Shown here: positions 15,971 through 23,196 of the stretch, one piece after another | How the letters are laid out: the number at the start of each line of letters is the position of its first letter | How positions within the stretch are numbered: the first letter of the stretch is position 1 | Source of the DNA: Spirochaetia bacterium | Lineage (GTDB): Bacteria > Spirochaetota > Spirochaetia > PWKH01 | Assembly: GCA_021736505.1 (NCBI GenBank) | Contig: JAIPFU010000006.1 | Span: 1 to 34,795 of the forward strand | Direction of reading: 5' to 3' | Length of the DNA stretch: 34,795 bases | Translations under genes and position numbers: made by a program | The notes under the pieces: generated by a model | Told to the model about the DNA's origin: nothing | Seen by the model: the letters and a program-made list of their open reading frames with translations, nothing else | Database searches by the model: none

Positions 15971-16858
15971 CTACACAAGTTCAGCAAGACGAAAAGTAAT
16001 AGGGATACTTATAATTCCGATAATCGTTGATACAACAACCATGGCTCCGGCAAAATCAGACCGTACTCCATACCTCATAGGGAGCACGGAGGTGAAGACA
16101 GCACTAGGAAGACTTGAAGCAGAAATTACAATGGTTCGGCTTAACCCCTCGAGACCGAATATCTCGGATGCAAGGAGGCCGCAAAGGAAGCCGCCGACGA
16201 TTCTGAGAACTAAACCGGCAGCTAGGCTGCGTTGGATGTGTATCCGAGTCTCTCCCAAGGATACTCCCAGGGCTAAAGCAGCCAGGGGAGGAGCCGCATT
16301 GCCCCCGAATTCTACAGTATTCAGCAGGGGTTCAGCTACAGGAAGCCCAAGAAAGCGGAAGGAGAAGCCGAGAAAAACTGCCCATAAAATAGGGGATTGA
16401 ATAATATTGATAAAGGATTTTCTGCTGAATCCCCCGGTTATAATGAGAATACCCAAAGTAAAAATATATATTGTCTGGATCTGATCATAGATGACAATCA
16501 TGTTCATGGCGCTCATGCCTCCCCAGAGTTTCATAAGAGGAATACCGAGAAAGCCTGAATTCATAAAGATAATTGAGGGTACGAAAGATCTAGCATCGAT
16601 TTTCGTAATTTTTGCATAGAAAAATGATATCAGGGTTAGCAGAAGAACAATTACAGTAACAGTCCCTGCTAAATCAATTACTAAGGCACCTTTAATCTTA
16701 CTTGTATAGAGGGCGTGAAATATAAGCATGGGCATGAAGAAATCTGTTATAATCTTAACTAGCGAGTCAAGGTCAAGTTTAAAAATACGATCAAGGACTA
16801 CTCCACCGGCGGTAATAATGAGAATTGGTAAGAGCTGAATGAAGGTTTCAATAATCAT
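15971..16858 (-). CDS. AEC family permease (auxin efflux carrier-like)
   Basis: Ten-segment membrane transporter of the AEC family, whose bacterial members move small organic acids or amino acids such as malate or malonate. Hydrophobic helices begin at ETFIQLLPILIITAGGVVLD, with the family's central MNSGFLGIPLMKLWGG motif and SLPSAVFTSVLPMRYG near the end. I prefer ATG 16858 (MIIETFIQLL), which starts directly before helix 1. The longer ATG 16927 adds 23 residues, and neither has a clear ribosome site. It is a single gene between the ankyrin gene and glnN; the substrate cannot be told from sequence. Confidence 0.85.
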   Translation of the reverse strand: MIIETFIQLLPILIITAGGVVLDRIFKLDLDSLVKIITDFFMPMLIFHALYTSKIKGALVIDLAGTVTVIVLLLTLISFFYAKITKIDARSFVPSIIFMNSGFLGIPLMKLWGGMSAMNMIVIYDQIQTIYIFTLGILIITGGFSRKSFINIIQSPILWAVFLGFSFRFLGLPVAEPLLNTVEFGGNAAPPLAALALGVSLGETRIHIQRSLAAGLVLRIVGGFLCGLLASEIFGLEGLSRTIVISASSLPSAVFTSVLPMRYGVRSDFAGAMVVVSTIIGIISIPITFRLAELV

Positions 16859-16983
16859 AGAGCTAACTATATGTAAAAAAACTTGATAAAGCAATGGGTG
16901 AAAAAAACAGAGCGACAGTGATTCCATCAGAAAAAAGGGTTTCCGATAACAGGTAAACCCGAAACCGAAAACCCAAAAGTGAT

Positions 16984-17039
16984 TATACCCTGGGAAGGTA
17001 TAGTTTTAATATATCTCTGCAGGAGCTTAAAAAGCAGAG
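16984..17039 (-). terminator. Possible tandem hairpins after glnN
   Basis: CTCTGC/GCAGAG arms at 17015-17020 and 17034-17039, then TATACC/GGTATA arms at 16984-16989 and 16997-17002, lie just beyond the glnN stop on the minus strand. The T content after them is modest, so termination is plausible but not certain. Confidence 0.4.
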
Positions 17040-17048
17040 TAAAGGATG

Positions 17049-19172
17049 CTAGAGCCTAAACAGCAGATCTTCGTACGAAGGAAGCGGCCATAACGAACGG
17101 TCTGTAATCTGTTCAAGATTGTCGCCGCACGTGCGGAGTTCCTCCATAAGTGGAACAATAGTATCCCTGTACATTCGACCCTGTTCCAGAGCTGAACCTT
17201 GAATTTCTAAAGCTTTCTCCATGGCTGCCGTTAAATCTTCCGCTTTTGCGATAAGGCACTCAAGATTCTGGGAAAGCTCAGTTATCAACTTTTCCTGTCC
17301 TTTAATACTAAGACCAGCCTGTTTCTGTTTGGCGGCGGAATCAGCTATATGCGAAATATATTCTGATACAGCTGGGGTTATCTGACGATTTGCAATTTCT
17401 ACCATCATTCCGGCTTCAATATTCAGCTGCATACTGTAGTTTTCCAGATAAATTTCAAATCTTGATTCCAACTCTTTCCTGCAGAATATTGAAGTATCTT
17501 CAAAAAGCTTGACAGCTTTATCAGAAATAAGCTCGGGAATAGCATCTACAGTTGATTTCAAGTTAGGTAGTCCTGCTTCTTCTGCATTTTTTACCCATTC
17601 ATCAGAGTATCCGTTTCCATTGAAAACTACGCGCCGGTGTTTTCTGTAAAACTCAATAATAATTTTTTTTACTTCATCCAGAATAGAATCTGAAGACTCA
17701 AGCCTATCAGCAATTTCATTGAGTACGCCTGCAGCTGCGGCATTAAGGATCGTATTTGCATCCGCCAGGGTTTGAGAAGAGCCGACCATACGGAACTCAA
17801 ATTTATTTCCCGTAAAAGCAAAAGGAGAGGTCCTGTTACGGTCCGTCATATCCTTGGGAAATTTCGGAAGGGTAGTAACCCCCAGTTCAAGGTCTTCATT
17901 ATTTTGCTTTTTAATGGTTCTGCCGTCGGCAAATGCATCCATTATGTCAGAAAGCTGTTCGCCCAGGAAAATCGAAACAATTGCCGGCGGTGCTTCATTT
18001 GCACCGAGACGATGATCATTTCCTGCATTTGATGCGGAAAGTCGCAGAAGCGGCGCATATTCATCTACAGCCTTAATTACCGCCGTAAGAAAGAGAAGGA
18101 ACTGGGCATTATCATGAGGATTATCCCCCGGCTGAAGCAGATTGTAACCGTTATTAGTACTGAGAGACCAGTTATTATGCTTACCAGAACCGTTAATGCC
18201 GGCAAACGGTTTTTCGTGAAGCAAAGCAACTAAATCATGATGCTCCGCAACGTTTCTGATAACTTTCATGACCAGCTGGTTTCTATCTGTGCTGAGGTTG
18301 GCAGTATCAAAAACGGTAGCAATTTCAAACTGGTTCGGTGCTACTTCGTTGTGCTGGGTTTTGGCAGATATACCGAGTCTCCATAATGAAGAGTTGAGAT
18401 CATGCATAAACCGCATAACCCGTTCTTTAATGGCACCGAAGTAGTGGTCATCCATCTCCTGTCCCTTTGCGCACATGCTGCCGAATACGGTTCGGCCTGT
18501 AAGGAGAAGGTCCGGGCGTTTTTCAAATAGAGTCTTGTCAACAAGAAAATATTCCTGTTCCGGTCCTACATTCGTGTATACATGTTTTGTCTTTTCATCA
18601 CCCATAGCCCGTAGAACACGCATCGCAGCTTTGTTCATAGCTTCCATGGAGCGGAGCAGCGGGGTTTTCTTGTCCAGAGCTTCTCCAGTATAGGACACAA
18701 AAGCTGAAGGTATGGTTAGTGTTTTTATGCCGCCGATATCTTGGATAAAAGCTGGCGATGTAGTATCCCAGGCGGTATAACCCCGGGCCTCAAAGGTAGT
18801 GCGGAGTCCACCGCTGGGGAAAGAAGAGGCATCCGGTTCACCTTTTATCAACTCCTTACCTGAGAATTCCATCAGTACACTTCCATTTGAGTTAGGCGAG
18901 ATAAAGGAATCGTGTTTTTCTGCTGTTAAGCCGGTAAGAGGCTGAAACCAGTGAGTATAATGGGTAACTCCCTTTTCTATTGCCCAGTCTTTCATAGCAT
19001 TTGCTACTACTTCTGCAACTTCCAGGGTGAGACCTTTTTCACCAGACTGTGTTCTTTTCATCTCGTTATAAATACTGCTCGGCAGTCTCTCTTTCATAAC
19101 TTCATCGCTGAAACAGTATTCCCCGTAAATTGTCTCTAATGGTAATCTGCTGTAATCAATTAAATCAGGCAT
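17049..19172 (-). CDS. glnN: Glutamine synthetase type III
   Basis: Makes glutamine from glutamate, ammonium and ATP; the main ammonium-assimilating enzyme. It is a GSIII, shown by its length (707 residues against about 470 for GSI) and by GSIII-specific motifs. These include PLTGLTAEKHDSFISPN, NVGPEQEYFLVDKTLFEKRP, AGINGSGKHNNWSLSTN, HRLGANEAPPAIVSIF and NRTSPFAFTGNKFEFRMVGS, plus a long helical C-terminus. AGGAG lies 6 nt before ATG 19172. A -24/-12 promoter at 19309-19325 and paired upstream sites at 19453 and 19484 indicate sigma-54, nitrogen-responsive control. Lies downstream of amt and the P-II gene. Confidence 0.97.
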   Translation of the reverse strand: MPDLIDYSRLPLETIYGEYCFSDEVMKERLPSSIYNEMKRTQSGEKGLTLEVAEVVANAMKDWAIEKGVTHYTHWFQPLTGLTAEKHDSFISPNSNGSVLMEFSGKELIKGEPDASSFPSGGLRTTFEARGYTAWDTTSPAFIQDIGGIKTLTIPSAFVSYTGEALDKKTPLLRSMEAMNKAAMRVLRAMGDEKTKHVYTNVGPEQEYFLVDKTLFEKRPDLLLTGRTVFGSMCAKGQEMDDHYFGAIKERVMRFMHDLNSSLWRLGISAKTQHNEVAPNQFEIATVFDTANLSTDRNQLVMKVIRNVAEHHDLVALLHEKPFAGINGSGKHNNWSLSTNNGYNLLQPGDNPHDNAQFLLFLTAVIKAVDEYAPLLRLSASNAGNDHRLGANEAPPAIVSIFLGEQLSDIMDAFADGRTIKKQNNEDLELGVTTLPKFPKDMTDRNRTSPFAFTGNKFEFRMVGSSQTLADANTILNAAAAGVLNEIADRLESSDSILDEVKKIIIEFYRKHRRVVFNGNGYSDEWVKNAEEAGLPNLKSTVDAIPELISDKAVKLFEDTSIFCRKELESRFEIYLENYSMQLNIEAGMMVEIANRQITPAVSEYISHIADSAAKQKQAGLSIKGQEKLITELSQNLECLIAKAEDLTAAMEKALEIQGSALEQGRMYRDTIVPLMEELRTCGDNLEQITDRSLWPLPSYEDLLFRL

Positions 19173-19308
19173 CCTTTACTCCTATAATTCTAGCTAAAAT
19201 TCTAGATAATTTTTATGCTGATACTTACGGTAAGTCCATATGAGGTTTTACTCCATTTGACCAAATAAAAAGAAATAAAACCAGAATTTATGGTCTACAA
19301 TAATATTT

Positions 19309-19325
19309 AGCAAAATGTATGCCAA
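19309..19325 (-). promoter_or_regulatory. Sigma-54 (-24/-12) promoter of glnN
   Basis: Read on the minus strand: TTGGCATACATTTTGCT, against consensus TTGGCACG-N4-TTGCT, with the invariant GG and GC exactly 10 nt apart. It lies 137 bp upstream of the glnN ATG, leaving a long leader. Confidence 0.8.
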
Positions 19326-19452
19326 ATATTGCAAATAAGTAAAATATATTTTTAAATATATATAATGTAAATTTTTATAAAACACATAAGAGTTTTAATT
19401 TACGTGAATGTATGTATAAGCCCATTATTTTATAGCAAATGGATATTATAAA

Positions 19453-19499
19453 CCTACATAAATGTTATATCAATTGCTTATTTCCTACATAAATGTATA
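19453..19499 (-). promoter_or_regulatory. Paired upstream activator-like sites of glnN
   Basis: Minus-strand sites ATAACATTTATGTAGG (19453-19468) and TATACATTTATGTAGG (19484-19499), 31 bp apart centre to centre. They lie about 140 and 170 bp upstream of the -24 element, where enhancer-binding proteins normally act. The same 16-bp site occurs twice before amt and once at the regulator gene. Confidence 0.65.
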
Positions 19500-19554
19500 A
19501 CAATCCAGTTTACTCGCAAAATTATGGGCAAAATATAAAAGCAGAAAGCAGTAC

Positions 19555-19896
19555 TTAACCAATGGCCTCGGAACCTGTATCTCCATTTCTGATCCTGATT
19601 GTCTCTTCAATTGGAATGATAAAAATCTTACCATCTCCAATACTTTCTGTCCTAGCTCCTGCGATAACAGCATCTATAGTTGATTTAACAAATGTATCAT
19701 TTACAGCTATTTCAATGCGGATTTTTTTCAGGAGGTTCACTTCCATGTCGACTCCTCGGTATATTTCACTGTATCCTTTCTGCTGTCCGCAGCCAAGGGC
19801 ATTCGTTACAGATATTTTGTATATTTTCTTTTTGTACAGTTCCTGTTTAACTGCATTTAGTTTATTCGGCTGTATATAAGCGATTATTAATTTCAT
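19555..19896 (-). CDS. P-II family nitrogen regulator, Met at position 51
   Basis: Trimeric P-II signal protein that binds ATP/ADP and 2-oxoglutarate and usually blocks the Amt channel under nitrogen excess. 113 residues match the family: MKLIIAYIQPNKL, the T-loop from GCGQQKGYSEIYRG (residues 35-48), the C-loop IGDGKIFIIPIEETIRIR. The T-loop tip reads GVDMEV, so residue 51, the uridylylated Tyr of GlnB/GlnK, is Met, and no Ser is present at position 49. Control must be by ligands only. AGGAG precedes ATG 19896. It lies 66 bp after amt in the same operon, the classic amt-glnK pair with reversed order. Confidence 0.95.
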   Translation of the reverse strand: MKLIIAYIQPNKLNAVKQELYKKKIYKISVTNALGCGQQKGYSEIYRGVDMEVNLLKKIRIEIAVNDTFVKSTIDAVIAGARTESIGDGKIFIIPIEETIRIRNGDTGSEAIG

Positions 19897-19944
19897 TATG
19901 CTCTACTCCTCATATAATGTAAGTATCTTCAGTGTTAATGCATT

Positions 19945-19961
19945 TTTACAATTTATGTAAA
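19945..19961. promoter_or_regulatory. TTTACA-N5-TGTAAA palindrome in the amt/P-II gap
   Basis: A 17-bp palindrome just after the amt stop. It resembles the nearby TACA-N4-TGTA sites but has one extra central base. It may be a weak operator or a small mRNA stem; evidence is only the symmetry. Confidence 0.3.
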
Positions 19962-19962
19962 A

Positions 19963-21285
19963 TCATACATTTGTGAAAATCTGAAAACCGCTGTAAGATT
20001 CACTTCCGTGCTCCATGAGATCCAATCCGGTTAATTCTTCAACTTCAGTTACTCTAAGGCCCATGGTCTTTTTAATGGCATAGAAAACAAATCCGGCTGA
20101 AATAACAACCCAGACAAAGACACTTATGACTCCAAGAGCCTGAATCCCAAGCTGACTGAAACTGCCTGTATAAAATAATCCATTAGATGTATCAAAAAGA
20201 CCTACTGCAATTGTTCCCCAGACTCCGCATACCCCATGAACTGAAATAGCGCCTACGGGATCATCAATATGAAGAATCTTATCAAAAAATTCTACGGAAA
20301 AAACAACAATAATCCCAGCAATAAGTCCGATAATCAAAGCTCCTAGAGGTGAAACAACTGCAGTTGGAGCCGTTATACCGACTAAGCCTGCTAAGGCTCC
20401 ATTCAAGGACATGCTGACTTCAGGTTTTTTAAACTGAAACCATGAAGTTATCATTGCGGCAATTGCCCCACCGGAGGCTCCCAAAGTCGTGGTTACGGCT
20501 ACAGAAGCTATAGACAAATCAGTTCCGCTCAAGGTGGATCCCGCATTAAATCCGTACCAGCCGAACCATAGGAAGAATACACCGGCGCTCGCCAAGGGTA
20601 AGTTATGACCTGGAATAGCTTTAACGGAAGTAGTTCCGTTTACTTTAACATATTTGCCAATTCTAGGACCAAGAATCAGAGCTCCCATTAAAGCCGCCCA
20701 ACCGCCGACAGAATGAACCACCGTTGACCCAGCAAAATCATGAAATCCCAAGCTGCCGAGCCAGCCGCCGCCCCAGATCCAATGTCCGGAGATGGGATAT
20801 ATTAAACCGCTTATAAATATGCTGTATACAAGATATGCTTTGAATTTGGTACGTTCGGCCATGGAACCGGAAACAATGGTGGCCGCGGTAGCTGCGAAAA
20901 CTACCTGAAACATCCAGTCTCGATACAGAGTAGAATCAGCGTTAGGAATGAAGAACTGCGATGTCCCAATAATACCTGATAATGAATTTCCGTACATGAG
21001 TGCCCATCCGACTGCCCAGAAGAAAACAGCTCCAACAGAAAAATCCATAAGATTTTTCATGATGATATTCCCGGCATTTTTTGCCCTGGTCAATCCCATT
21101 TCAACCAAGGCAAAACCAGCCTGCATGAAAAAAACTAAAGCTGCAGCCATAATCAACCAAATCATGTCAATTGCATTCTGATGCAGGACTAAGGTCTCGC
21201 TTACTTCATCAGCAAACAATTGAGCAGGGCTAAGCAGGAATAACAGAATTAATCCGGCGCCAAACACATAGATCTTTCGTTTCAT
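19963..21285 (-). CDS. amt: Ammonium transporter (Amt/MEP/Rh)
   Basis: Trimeric ammonium channel of the inner membrane. An N-terminal signal-like segment (YVFGAGLILLFLLSPAQLFA) is followed by eleven membrane helices. Family motifs include FMQAGFALVEMGLTRAKNAGNI, the periplasmic-gate Trp/Phe region, the signature DFAGSTVVHSVGGWAALMGA with its pore His, GWYGFNAGS and DDPVGAISVHGVCGVWGTI with the second pore His. 440 residues is normal with a cleavable leader. AAGGAG lies 6 nt before ATG 21285. A near-perfect sigma-54 promoter is at 21328-21344 with two activator-like sites farther up. It is co-transcribed with the P-II gene. Confidence 0.97.
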   Translation of the reverse strand: MKRKIYVFGAGLILLFLLSPAQLFADEVSETLVLHQNAIDMIWLIMAAALVFFMQAGFALVEMGLTRAKNAGNIIMKNLMDFSVGAVFFWAVGWALMYGNSLSGIIGTSQFFIPNADSTLYRDWMFQVVFAATAATIVSGSMAERTKFKAYLVYSIFISGLIYPISGHWIWGGGWLGSLGFHDFAGSTVVHSVGGWAALMGALILGPRIGKYVKVNGTTSVKAIPGHNLPLASAGVFFLWFGWYGFNAGSTLSGTDLSIASVAVTTTLGASGGAIAAMITSWFQFKKPEVSMSLNGALAGLVGITAPTAVVSPLGALIIGLIAGIIVVFSVEFFDKILHIDDPVGAISVHGVCGVWGTIAVGLFDTSNGLFYTGSFSQLGIQALGVISVFVWVVISAGFVFYAIKKTMGLRVTEVEELTGLDLMEHGSESYSGFQIFTNV

Positions 21286-21327
21286 AAGTAACTCCTTGAA
21301 GTAAAATTGGGTTCATAAGATTTTAAA

Positions 21328-21344
21328 AGCAAGGAGTGTGCCAA
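21328..21344 (-). promoter_or_regulatory. Sigma-54 (-24/-12) promoter of amt-P-II
   Basis: Minus-strand TTGGCACACTCCTTGCT differs from the sigma-54 consensus TTGGCACG-N4-TTGCT at one base only. GG and GC are 10 nt apart. It lies 43 bp upstream of the amt ATG. Confidence 0.92.
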
Positions 21345-21532
21345 TAAGCGCTGAATATAAAAGATATAAGAAGGAATGTTCACATAATGAAACATTTTCT
21401 GTTAATGAAAGAAGCAAATAACTATTTACTTCACAGAATTTTAAGTATTAAAAAATGGCAGTACCAAATGAGCCGGCGTATTATCAAAAATAATGATTTT
21501 TTGAATTTAACTATCAGAATAATACGATTTTA

Positions 21533-21578
21533 CCTACAATAATGTATAATATTAATTATCAGCCTACATTTTTGTATG
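21533..21578 (-). promoter_or_regulatory. Paired upstream activator-like sites of amt
   Basis: Minus-strand sites TATACATTATTGTAGG (21533-21548) and CATACAAAAATGTAGG (21563-21578), 30 bp apart and about 200 and 230 bp upstream of the -24 element. The second overlaps the stop codon of the regulator gene. Same orientation and near-identical sequence to the glnN pair. Confidence 0.65.
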
Positions 21579-23105
21579 TTTGTAAATGCTTGTATCGATA
21601 TGATACTTTTTAATTCTCAAGCCCATAATTCGGTCGGTTATGCCAAGCTGGCGAGCGGCTTTAGCAGAATTTCCCTGGTTTGTTTTCAGAGCATCCTTAA
21701 TAAGGTCCAGTTCTAAATCCTCTACAGCTCGTTTAAGGGTCTTATCGTAGGCAGTATTTGATGATTCAGCTGACTGCAGGCTCGGAGGAAGATGGTAGGC
21801 ATGAATAACCCGATCAGTACTTAATAGAACTGCACGTTCAATACAGTTTTCCAGTTCCCGTACATTCCCGGGCCAATGGTAGCTCATAAAAAGATCTATT
21901 GCGGAACTCGTAATTCGTTTTACATTACGGTGATTACGTTTATTGTATTTTTCGATAAAATGATCACAAAGGAGCATAATATCGCTTTTACGTTCCCGCA
22001 GAGGAGGAATATGGATAGGGAAGACATTCAATCGATAATAGAGGTCTTCACGGAATTCCCTACTTTTTATTTCCTCTTCCAAATTTCGGTTCGTGGCAGC
22101 AACTATGCGTACATCGATTTTTATGGTCCTTGTGCCGCCGACTCTTTCAAATTCCTGTTCTTGGAGGACCCGGAGCAGTTTAACCTGCATCTGAGGAGAA
22201 AGCTCACCGATTTCATCAAGGAAAAGGGTACCGCCGTCGGCTAATTCAAAGCGACCTTTTCTGGGCGCCATGGCACCGGTAAAAGCACCCTTTTCATGCC
22301 CAAAGAGCTCACTTTCAATAATGCTTTCGGGAAGTGCGGCACAATTTACTTTTATAAAGGGTTTGTCTGCACGAAAACTATTATAATGTATCTCCTGAGC
22401 AACAAGTTCCTTGCCGGTTCCGCTGTCACCGCGGATAAGTACGGTAGCTTCACTTTTACAGACCTGCCCAATAAGATCAAAAACTTCCTGCATTGCCTGG
22501 GAACGGCCGATAATATTATTCGGCAGGAATTGCTCTTTCAATTGAGTTTTCAAGCGTATATTTTCAGCAATAAGACGTTCAGTCTCTTCCATCATTTCCT
22601 GGCGGAGTTTTACCGCCCTGGCTATCATGGAAGAGATTACGGAAAGCAGTTTTACATATTCTTCCAATTCACCTTCATGTTCCGTGGGAATTGTGATGTT
22701 GAACGTTCCAATGGTCTCTTTATCTATCTTTATGGGAACACAGACAAATGCCAATTTTTCCAGATTAGCTTTTGAGTTATCCTCTGCCTTTGTCTTATTG
22801 GCATAGGTTTCTGCTTCAGCAATGTCGGAAATGATAATCGGCTTTCCGGATTTAACAACTTGCCCGGTAACACCTTCGCCAATTTTATATTTTCCTCGGT
22901 CTTTCTGTTTGTCCGTTAATCCAATTGCAGATTCAATAAGGATTTGTCCAGTTTCCCGGTTAAGTAATGTAATAGCACCGCGGGTAAGGGGAGAATTATC
23001 AGAAAGAGTTGTAAGAATAGGGGAGATGATTTCCTTCAAATCCTTTGTTTCATCTAAAATACGACTGATTTCAAATAGTACTGTTAACTCTTTAATCCGA
23101 TTCAT
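21564..23105 (-). CDS. NifA-like sigma-54-dependent activator (GAF-AAA+-HTH)
   Basis: Enhancer-binding transcription activator that remodels sigma-54 RNA polymerase by ATP hydrolysis. Domains: N-terminal GAF (about residues 5-165), linker helix, AAA+ core from about 198 (Walker A GDSGTGKE 226-233, GAFTGA 273-278, Walker [12 protein letters not shown], arginine-finger region [17 protein letters not shown]) and a Fis-type HTH ([20 protein letters not shown]) near the C-terminus. This architecture equals NifA, not NtrC, since no receiver domain is present. No nif genes are in the window; it sits directly upstream of amt, P-II and glnN, so it probably senses nitrogen via the GAF domain. A copy of the recurrent site lies 8 nt before its ATG. 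Confidence 0.93.
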   Translation of the reverse strand: MNRIKELTVLFEISRILDETKDLKEIISPILTTLSDNSPLTRGAITLLNRETGQILIESAIGLTDKQKDRGKYKIGEGVTGQVVKSGKPIIISDIAEAETYANKTKAEDNSKANLEKLAFVCVPIKIDKETIGTFNITIPTEHEGELEEYVKLLSVISSMIARAVKLRQEMMEETERLIAENIRLKTQLKEQFLPNNIIGRSQAMQEVFDLIGQVCKSEATVLIRGDSGTGKELVAQEIHYNSFRADKPFIKVNCAALPESIIESELFGHEKGAFTGAMAPRKGRFELADGGTLFLDEIGELSPQMQVKLLRVLQEQEFERVGGTRTIKIDVRIVAATNRNLEEEIKSREFREDLYYRLNVFPIHIPPLRERKSDIMLLCDHFIEKYNKRNHRNVKRITSSAIDLFMSYHWPGNVRELENCIERAVLLSTDRVIHAYHLPPSLQSAESSNTAYDKTLKRAVEDLELDLIKDALKTNQGNSAKAARQLGITDRIMGLRIKKYHIDTSIYKHTKM

Positions 23106-23112
23106 AACTCAT

Positions 23113-23128
23113 CCTACATTTTTGTAGC
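23113..23128 (-). promoter_or_regulatory. Activator-like site at the regulator's own start
   Basis: The minus strand carries GCTACAAAAATGTAGG at 23113-23128, with CTACA and TGTAG forming a perfect palindrome. Its last bases are 8 nt upstream of the ATG and provide part of the ribosome binding site. Occupancy here would be expected to repress, suggesting negative autoregulation. Confidence 0.5.
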
Positions 23129-23196
23129 TTTTTATGCAAGTCTATAAACTCATCCAAAAATATTTTATAAGATGATGCTGACGAGATGGGAAACTG

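Larger units (their letters stand above)
19173..19554. other. glnN upstream regulatory region (no gene)
   Basis: About 380 bp of A/T-rich DNA between the P-II stop and glnN. It carries the glnN ribosome site, the sigma-54 promoter (19309-19325) and two activator-type sites at 19453-19468 and 19484-19499. No open frame of coding quality and no clear P-II terminator were seen. Confidence 0.7.

Noticed and set aside
15930..16400. 156-codon plus-strand frame
   Set aside because: Complement of the AEC permease C-terminal half; Arg/Pro/Ser-rich, typical of a shadow frame.
18565..18580. A further match to the nitrogen-site pattern (CCTACATTCGTGTATA on the + strand)
   Set aside because: It lies inside glnN coding sequence, encodes the conserved VYTNVG of GSIII, and its centre is not A/T-rich as in the other five. 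It is kept as a reminder that the pattern can arise by chance.
22296..22775. 159-codon plus-strand frame
   Set aside because: Antisense to the activator's GAF and AAA+ domains; no conserved motif.
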